Assembly (NCBI RefSeq): GCF_000158175.1
Contig: NZ_DS999411.1
Coordinates: 1,150,596-1,214,595, forward strand
Length of the DNA stretch: 64,000 bases
Reading direction: 5' to 3'
Origin: Luminiphilus syltensis NOR5-1B
GTDB lineage: Bacteria > Pseudomonadota > Gammaproteobacteria > Pseudomonadales > Halieaceae
How positions within the stretch are numbered: position 1 is the first letter of the stretch; each line of letters opens with the position of its first letter. The notes beneath the pieces are model-generated. The model was not told the DNA's origin. It searched no databases and worked only from the letters and a program-made list of their open reading frames with translations. Position numbers and translations under genes: made by a program. Of this stretch, positions 59,630 through 64,000 are shown piece after piece.

Positions 59630-59917
59630 ATGATTAGGCGCTTTAGGCACAAGGGAATGCAGCGTTTCTTCACTGATGGATCGACGGCTGGAATCTCCCC
59701 ACACCACGCGCAGCGACTGCGCTTGATACTGGCTAGGCTTAACGCGGCTTCCGGGCCTCGCGATATGGGGTGACCTGGCCTTCGCCTGCACTCCTTGTCC
59801 GGGGCCAGCAAAGGCAGGTGGTCTGCTCGTGTGAGCGGGAACTGGCGCTTAGCTTTTGAGTTTAGCTCCCCCGATGCTTTCGCTGCGGACTATGAGGATT
59901 TTCACAGAGATGGCTGA
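59630..59917 (+). pseudogene. HigB-like toxin with an in-frame stop
   Basis: From the ATG at 59630 the frame reads MIRRFRHKGMQRFFTDGSTAG and on to RDMG, then TGA (59771–59773, codon 48). It continues [30 protein letters not shown] and ends at the TGA at 59915–59917. Together this is a full-length HigB/RelE toxin of 95 residues. The internal stop should remove the catalytic half. The paired higA overlaps its end. Confidence 0.85.
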
Positions 59918-60206
59918 GCAAATGTTCAAACCACCTCACCCGGGTGAGGTGCTTCGGGAATTATGCATCGAGCCCCTGGGTTTGAGTGTGACCGCCGCCG
60001 CCGCCGGCCTGGGTGTTAGCAGAAAAACCCTATCCGCTATTTTGAATGGTAGGGCGGGCATCAGCGCGGAGATGGCAATCAGGTTATCCATGGCGTTTGA
60101 CACGACAGCAGAGAGTTGGATGAACCAGCAAATTCAGTTTGATTTATGGATCGCGAAACAGCATGCCGAAGACCTTAAAGTCAAAAGACTGTGTGCCGCC
60201 GCGTGA
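59910..60206 (+). CDS. higA: HigA family antitoxin
   Basis: A 98-residue XRE-family antitoxin from the ATG at 59910. The opening [58 protein letters not shown] is the classic HigA signature, and [12 protein letters not shown] follows. It overlaps the last codons of the broken higB by 8 nt. It appears intact and may survive as a stand-alone repressor. Confidence 0.93.
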   Translation: MAEQMFKPPHPGEVLRELCIEPLGLSVTAAAAGLGVSRKTLSAILNGRAGISAEMAIRLSMAFDTTAESWMNQQIQFDLWIAKQHAEDLKVKRLCAAA

Positions 60207-60278
60207 ACTGTCAAACAATCGATTGAAAACCGTGATTCTTGGTAGACAATTCACCAAACTGTACCTGGGAGGTGGCTA

Positions 60279-60457
60279 ATGGGTAAGTTAAGGCTCTCGA
60301 AAGAGGAAAAAAACTACTTGAGTCTGTCGAATCGGGTGATTACGAATCCACATTGACAGATGCTCGAAGGAAAGAACTTGAAGGTGCAGCTACCAATACC
60401 TTTAAGAAGGATAAGCGAATCAACATTCGGATATCGAATAGAGACCTCATTGCGGCA
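60279..60457 (+). pseudogene. Broken CopG-type antitoxin (PF12441-like)
   Basis: The ATG at 60279 starts MGKLRLSKEEK. After an A7 run (about 60307–60313) the homologous frame continues one base off as LLESVESGDYES, then KKDKRINIRISNRDLIAA. This resembles CopG antitoxins that continue with QxLIxSxLHKY. Here the match stops at about 60457, where the operator of the next module begins. It is frameshifted and truncated, with no toxin gene beside it. Confidence 0.65.
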
Positions 60458-60461
60458 CCCT

Positions 60462-60499
60462 CTCAATCCACATATACTTCCACATATATGTGGATTGAG
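60462..60499. promoter_or_regulatory. Palindromic operator of the VapBC-type module
   Basis: CTCAATCCACATAT (60462–60475) and its exact inverse (60486–60499) are separated by 10 nt. Inside, CCACATATATGTGG (60480–60493) is itself a perfect palindrome, so CCACATAT occurs twice in direct orientation. The site ends 7 bp before the antitoxin ATG. Confidence 0.75.
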
Positions 60500-60506
60500 G
60501 TGGCTT

Positions 60507-60737
60507 ATGGGACAAGTGACTATTTATCTCGACGACGAGACCGAGCAGAGGATGGCTGATACGGCCAGTATTCAGAATCTTTCCAAGAGTAAGTGGGTCG
60601 CCGGCGTCATCAGGGAAAAATTGCAGGCCGACTGGCCGAAATCCGTGCGCGAGGCGGCCGGTAGTTGGACTGACTTTCCACCACTGGATTCTTTGAGAAG
60701 CGGTGGTGTTGACGACGCGGCACGGGAGGATCTGTGA
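60507..60737 (+). CDS. Ribbon-helix-helix antitoxin (VapB-like partner)
   Basis: A 76-residue protein from the ATG at 60507. MGQVTIYLDDETEQRMADTASIQNLSKSKWVAGVIREKL is a CopG/RHH DNA-binding domain. The acidic, hydrophobic tail SWTDFPPLDSLRSG is a typical toxin-neutralising segment. It overlaps the VapC gene by four bases (GTGA) and follows a strong palindrome, so self-repression is likely. Confidence 0.88.
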   Translation: MGQVTIYLDDETEQRMADTASIQNLSKSKWVAGVIREKLQADWPKSVREAAGSWTDFPPLDSLRSGGVDDAAREDL

Positions 60738-61129
60738 GGTGGGCGCTCGATACCAATACCCTGATTGACTTTTTCAAAGGGGAGGGGCGTGTGGCCGAAG
60801 AGCTTCTGTCTCGATCTCCGGGCGACATGGGTATTCCCGCGATAGCGCTGTTTGAGCTTCAGGTCGGAATTGCCAAATCGTCGTCGCCACAAAAGCGCTC
60901 ACAACAATTGAGAGAGCTACTCGATGTGGTGGATGTTATTGAGTTTGATGACCGGGCGGCTCAGGCCGCAGCTAGCGTCCGTGCGATGCTTGAAAACCGG
61001 GGCACGCCGATTGGGCCCTACGATTTACTGATAGCGGGTTCAGTGTTGGCTCGCGGCATGACGCTGGTCTCGCGCAATACCGGAGAGTTCAGTCGTGTAG
61101 AGGGGCTACGTTTGGAGAACTGGTATTAG
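60734..61129 (+). CDS. vapC: VapC-type PIN-domain ribonuclease toxin
   Basis: A 131-residue PIN protein starting at GTG. The acidic residues are in LDTNTLIDFFKG (Asp near 6), FELQVG (Glu near 42) and PYDLLIAG (Asp near 97), followed by LVSRNTGEFSRVEGLRLENW, the usual end. VapC toxins cut tRNA or rRNA. It appears intact and is the last toxin gene before the polysaccharide genes resume. Confidence 0.94.
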   Translation: MRWALDTNTLIDFFKGEGRVAEELLSRSPGDMGIPAIALFELQVGIAKSSSPQKRSQQLRELLDVVDVIEFDDRAAQAAASVRAMLENRGTPIGPYDLLIAGSVLARGMTLVSRNTGEFSRVEGLRLENWY

Positions 61130-61321
61130 GCCTCTCGCTGTAAATGTTCCCTGGCGGCGATAACTCTTGTTATTGCCATCTTTCCAATGAGCAGTCACTA
61201 CGCACTATCCAAAACGAGGTCTAGGCCTGATGGCCCCTGCCGCCTCAAGGAATCGCCTGGCCTGCTGGCGATACATACGAATTGCGCCGCAACCGCTTTT
61301 GTGAAAATAAATGGACGCTAA

Positions 61322-62653
61322 TTGAATATAGTTCCTGGCTTCATTCGCCGGCATGTCGACCATCGACCTAATTTTTTAAAAATAATCGATAACATTGGTT
61401 GGTTGTTCTTCGACCGAGCCTTGCGCATGGGTGTTGGCGTCGTTGTGGGCGTCTGGGTCGCGCGCTATCTTGGGCCCGAGAGGTTCGGTTTGTTGAGCTT
61501 TGCAATTGCTTTTGTGGGAATATTTAGTGCGTTTGCAGGGCTTGGTTTAAAGGATATTGTCGTACGCGATATTGTGCGCGACCCTGAATGTAAAGAAGAA
61601 ATCCTGAGCACTGCGGCGTTACTGCAGCTCCTTGGCGGATTATTGGCCTACGGTATTGTCCTTGCAGCAGTTTTTTGGCTGCGTCCCGATGACGCGTTGG
61701 CTAGGGTGCTGGTCGCCATTCTCGGCACCACGACGCTGTTCGGGGCAGCCCAAGTGGTCGCCTACTGGTTTGAATCGCAGGTCCTTTCGAAATATACGGT
61801 TTGGGTAGGAAATGCCACCTTTTTGGTGTTCGCTGCCATCAAGGTCGCATTGATCCTAAACAACGCGCCTCTTGTCGAATTTGCTTGGGCAGCCGCAGCT
61901 GAGGCGATGCTCGCAGCAGTACTGCTTATTGTGATGTTTCGCGTACGTGGGCCGAAACTGCATCAATTGTCGGCGTCGTATACACGGGCAAAAGCGCTGC
62001 TGAAAGACAGCTGGCCTCTCCTGATGTCAGGCATGGCGATTATGATTTACCTGAAAATCGACCAGATCATGCTTGGCCAAATGGTTAGTGACGAGTCGGT
62101 AGGCATTTACAGCGCGGCAACGCGTATTAGCGAAATTTGGTACTTCATTCCGATGGCGATCGCGGCTTCAGTATTCCCGTCGCTACTCGAAACAAAAAAA
62201 CGCAGCGAGACTCAGTATTACAGACGTTTGCAACATCTTTTTGATCTGATGGTTTGGATGGCGATCGCGATTGCAGTGCCGATGACATTTTTATCGTCTC
62301 CGCTTGTAGTGCTGATTTTCGGCGAAGCTTTCGCCGATTCCGGCATAGTGTTAGCAATCCATATTTGGGCTGCGGTCTTCGTTTTTCTGGGCGTAGCTAG
62401 CGGCAAATGGTTTCTAGCAGAAAACCGCCAGATGCTGAACATGCAACGCTCTGCATTAGGAGCGATAGCGAACGTAATACTGAACCTTTGGTTGATACCA
62501 GACTACGGGGCTGTGGGTGCCGCACTTGCCACAGTTATCTCATATGCGATCGCAGCATTTTTTGCAGACTTGCTACAGAAGGACACAAGAACGATGTTCC
62601 TGATGAAAGTGAGTGCACTGAATCCGCTGGGCGTTTTCGGAAGATATTTATAA
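61322..62653 (+). CDS. Polysaccharide flippase (Wzx/MATE-like)
   Basis: A 443-residue membrane protein with about 12–14 helices. The start NIGWLFFDRALRMGVGVVVGVWVARYLGPERFGLLSFA is characteristic of oligosaccharide flippases (PST family). It moves lipid-linked repeat units across the inner membrane. A TTG start at 61322 is assigned because no in-frame ATG is near, and the ribosome site is weak. Base composition is more AT-rich than the core genes. The next gene begins at its stop codon. Confidence 0.87.
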   Translation: MNIVPGFIRRHVDHRPNFLKIIDNIGWLFFDRALRMGVGVVVGVWVARYLGPERFGLLSFAIAFVGIFSAFAGLGLKDIVVRDIVRDPECKEEILSTAALLQLLGGLLAYGIVLAAVFWLRPDDALARVLVAILGTTTLFGAAQVVAYWFESQVLSKYTVWVGNATFLVFAAIKVALILNNAPLVEFAWAAAAEAMLAAVLLIVMFRVRGPKLHQLSASYTRAKALLKDSWPLLMSGMAIMIYLKIDQIMLGQMVSDESVGIYSAATRISEIWYFIPMAIAASVFPSLLETKKRSETQYYRRLQHLFDLMVWMAIAIAVPMTFLSSPLVVLIFGEAFADSGIVLAIHIWAAVFVFLGVASGKWFLAENRQMLNMQRSALGAIANVILNLWLIPDYGAVGAALATVISYAIAAFFADLLQKDTRTMFLMKVSALNPLGVFGRYL

Positions 62654-63393
62654 TCAGAAAGTTACTGTCCATCTGGGTCAAAAATCTCCTAAGGCGAGGC
62701 AGAGACAGTCTGACTTGGGATCCTTGGTCAAGTCGTTATTGGTCTTTAAGTGGCGAAGACACTGCCCTGGCCCGCATTTTCAGGGAAAAGAAGAGCGGTT
62801 TCTACGTTGACGTTGGGGCTCATCATCCTAAGCGGTTTTCAAATACGTACCGTTTCTATCGTATAGGATGGTACGGCATCAATGTAGACGCTATGCCCGG
62901 AAGTATGGCGCTTTTCAACAAATGGCGGCCGAGAGATATAAACCTTGAGTTGGGTGTTGCACAGGATGAGGGCGCGTTTGAATTTACGATCTACAATGAG
63001 CCTGCCGTAAATACTCTCTCAGATGAGTGTGTACTGGCTCGAAAATCCTCGACGTTCCCTTATCGTATCAAGGACGTCATCGAGATCGAGGCTAAACCCC
63101 TTTCTTGGATCCTAGATCGTTATGCTCTTGATCGCAAAATTGACTTCTTGAGTGTCGACGTAGAAGGGTATGACCTGGATGTTCTCAAATCGAATGATTG
63201 GCAAAGGTATCGCCCGTCGATTGTTCTTGTTGAAATCCTGCATGTCTCGCTCGAGGGTGTCTTTGAAAATCCTGTCGTTAAGTTTATGAGAGAACAAGGA
63301 TACGGGCTGCTCACGAAGATTGACCACACCGCATTTTTTGAGGATCTATTGGTGGAGAAAAAGAGTGCTCGCGGTAAAAGCAACACGAATTGA
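62650..63393 (+). CDS. FkbM family methyltransferase without a canonical start codon
   Basis: About 247 residues. SGFYVDVGAHHPKRFSNTYRFYRIGWYGINVDAMPGS is the FkbM SAM-binding region. IDFLSVDVEGYDLDVLKSNDW and PSIVLVEIL follow. FkbM enzymes O-methylate sugars or lipids, here presumably the polysaccharide. In this frame there is no ATG, GTG or TTG between the flippase stop and the conserved core. ATAATC at 62650 overlaps the flippase stop just where ATGA would be expected, so ATA may replace a former ATG. A rare start, such as CTG at 62665, is also possible. Confidence 0.75.
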   Translation: MIRKLLSIWVKNLLRRGRDSLTWDPWSSRYWSLSGEDTALARIFREKKSGFYVDVGAHHPKRFSNTYRFYRIGWYGINVDAMPGSMALFNKWRPRDINLELGVAQDEGAFEFTIYNEPAVNTLSDECVLARKSSTFPYRIKDVIEIEAKPLSWILDRYALDRKIDFLSVDVEGYDLDVLKSNDWQRYRPSIVLVEILHVSLEGVFENPVVKFMREQGYGLLTKIDHTAFFEDLLVEKKSARGKSNTN

Positions 63394-63480
63394 CTTTTCG
63401 CTTCGCAAACACGCCAGTCTCAAAAAACGGACGTTCGAGGTTCGCAAGTTTTGACAGAGAAGATTTGGAACACATAGAAA

Positions 63481-64000
63481 ATGAAGAAACTCGCCAAGCG
63501 ATTGCTAACGTTTTTGGGACTTCAAGTTTTGGTTCAGCGCTTGTATACGGTAATAGTACATACGGCATCGCTACCCAAGTGGCGCTCACTTGGAAAACGC
63601 GAAAGAGTTTGCATAGAGCTTGGCTCTGGGGCCAAGAAGGGAGCGAGCGGGTGGGTTACAGTTGACCTGCGCGGTGCTGACATCTCGCATGATTTGCGCA
63701 AAGGGCTCCCTTTGCCGTCTCAGAGCGTTGATAGAATTTACACATCGCACATGCTCGAACATATACCTTATAAGGGTCTGATAATATTTATTAACGAATG
63801 TTTTCGAGTTCTGAAAGAAAATGGAGAGCTGTCCGTGTGCGTTCCAGACGCGAGTCTATATATCTCAGCATATATTCAAGGTAACCGATTTCGACGGATA
63901 GAAGAGGGCTACAAGGAAGCAATCGTAGATACTGGATCACTGCTGGATCAACTGAATTATATTGCGTATATGGATGAGCAACATAAGTATATGTTTGATA
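63481..64000 (+). CDS. Class I SAM-dependent methyltransferase, cut by the right edge
   Basis: From the ATG at 63481 an open frame runs to the window end (173 codons). A hydrophobic, basic N-terminus (about 30 residues) leads into RVCIELGSGAKKGASGWVTVDLRGADISHDLRKGLPLPSQSVDRIYTSHMLEHI, the motif I to motif IV set of the methyltransferase-11 type with SHMLEHI. INECFRVLKENGEL is motif VI. Such proteins are common in glycan clusters. The target is unknown. Confidence 0.85.
   Translation, partial: MKKLAKRLLTFLGLQVLVQRLYTVIVHTASLPKWRSLGKRERVCIELGSGAKKGASGWVTVDLRGADISHDLRKGLPLPSQSVDRIYTSHMLEHIPYKGLIIFINECFRVLKENGELSVCVPDASLYISAYIQGNRFRRIEEGYKEAIVDTGSLLDQLNYIAYMDEQHKYMFD

Noticed and set aside
62407-62649. 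Extension of the FkbM frame upstream into the flippase
   Set aside because: The added residues overlap the flippase in another frame, are rich in Cys/Arg and do not resemble any FkbM N-terminus.

Overview
The window looks like chromosomal DNA of a GC-rich marine-type gammaproteobacterium, possibly near the Cellvibrionales/Halieaceae. The basis is the gene order priA–rpmE–maeB–mrcA–pilMNOPQ–aroKB–gltBD–hemE, the two large TonB receptors and the RfaH/EPS locus. The lineage is an inference from gene content and order, not from a database search.

Layout. 1–11.6 kb: priA (cut by the left edge), rpmE, malic enzyme, divergent mrcA (PBP1A), the type IV pilus assembly operon pilMNOPQ, then aroK and aroB. 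11.7–23.4 kb: glutamate synthase gltBD, hemE, cysE, a TrmB-like methyltransferase, a hexapeptide acyltransferase, srkA, comF, a small DUF3094-type membrane protein and tRNA-Pro(CGG). 23.5–29 kb is accessory: an IS481-like element sits directly behind the tRNA, followed by a minor-pilin cluster (pilE-, fimT-, pilV-, pilW- and pilX-like) without pilY1. In this cluster the PilW-like protein carries an Lcl/DUF1566-like C-terminal domain and the PilX-like protein has an unusually long secreted part.

29.4–41.9 kb: a RimK ligase fused to a TrkA-C (RCK_C) domain; an OxyR-like regulator with an OxyR-type operator facing a SulP anion transporter and a SnoaL-like protein; epmB; a gamma-glutamyl-polyamine pair (puuB/puuA) followed by an unknown six-helix membrane protein; a second, divergent shikimate kinase; gcvT; and an HNH nuclease. 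42–54 kb: two TonB-dependent receptors, an FAH-family hydrolase, a UbiA-type prenyltransferase, and a minus-strand run of SDR, Cys-rich secreted protein, epoxide hydrolase and sodium:solute symporter. The symporter start codon is preceded by 14-bp tandem repeats that create a chain of tiny overlapping reading frames.

54–64 kb is a surface-polysaccharide locus: Wzz-like chain-length protein, an RfaH-like antiterminator broken by a one-base frameshift close to its end, an ops-like sequence, and an EPS-associated MarR regulator. The locus is then interrupted by about 4.4 kb of toxin–antitoxin and recombinase DNA: a Doc module with a 10-bp phased operator, an HI1419/HI1420-type module, an integrase plus a remnant of another, a HigBA pair whose toxin has an in-frame stop, a broken CopG antitoxin and a VapBC module with a palindromic operator. 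Polysaccharide genes resume with a Wzx flippase, an FkbM methyltransferase lacking a normal start codon, and a methyltransferase cut by the right edge.

The best candidates for undescribed biology are the lectin-like minor pilin set, the RimK–RCK_C fusion, the start-codon repeat array before the symporter, and the decayed RfaH/ops leader with a toxin–antitoxin island inserted behind it.
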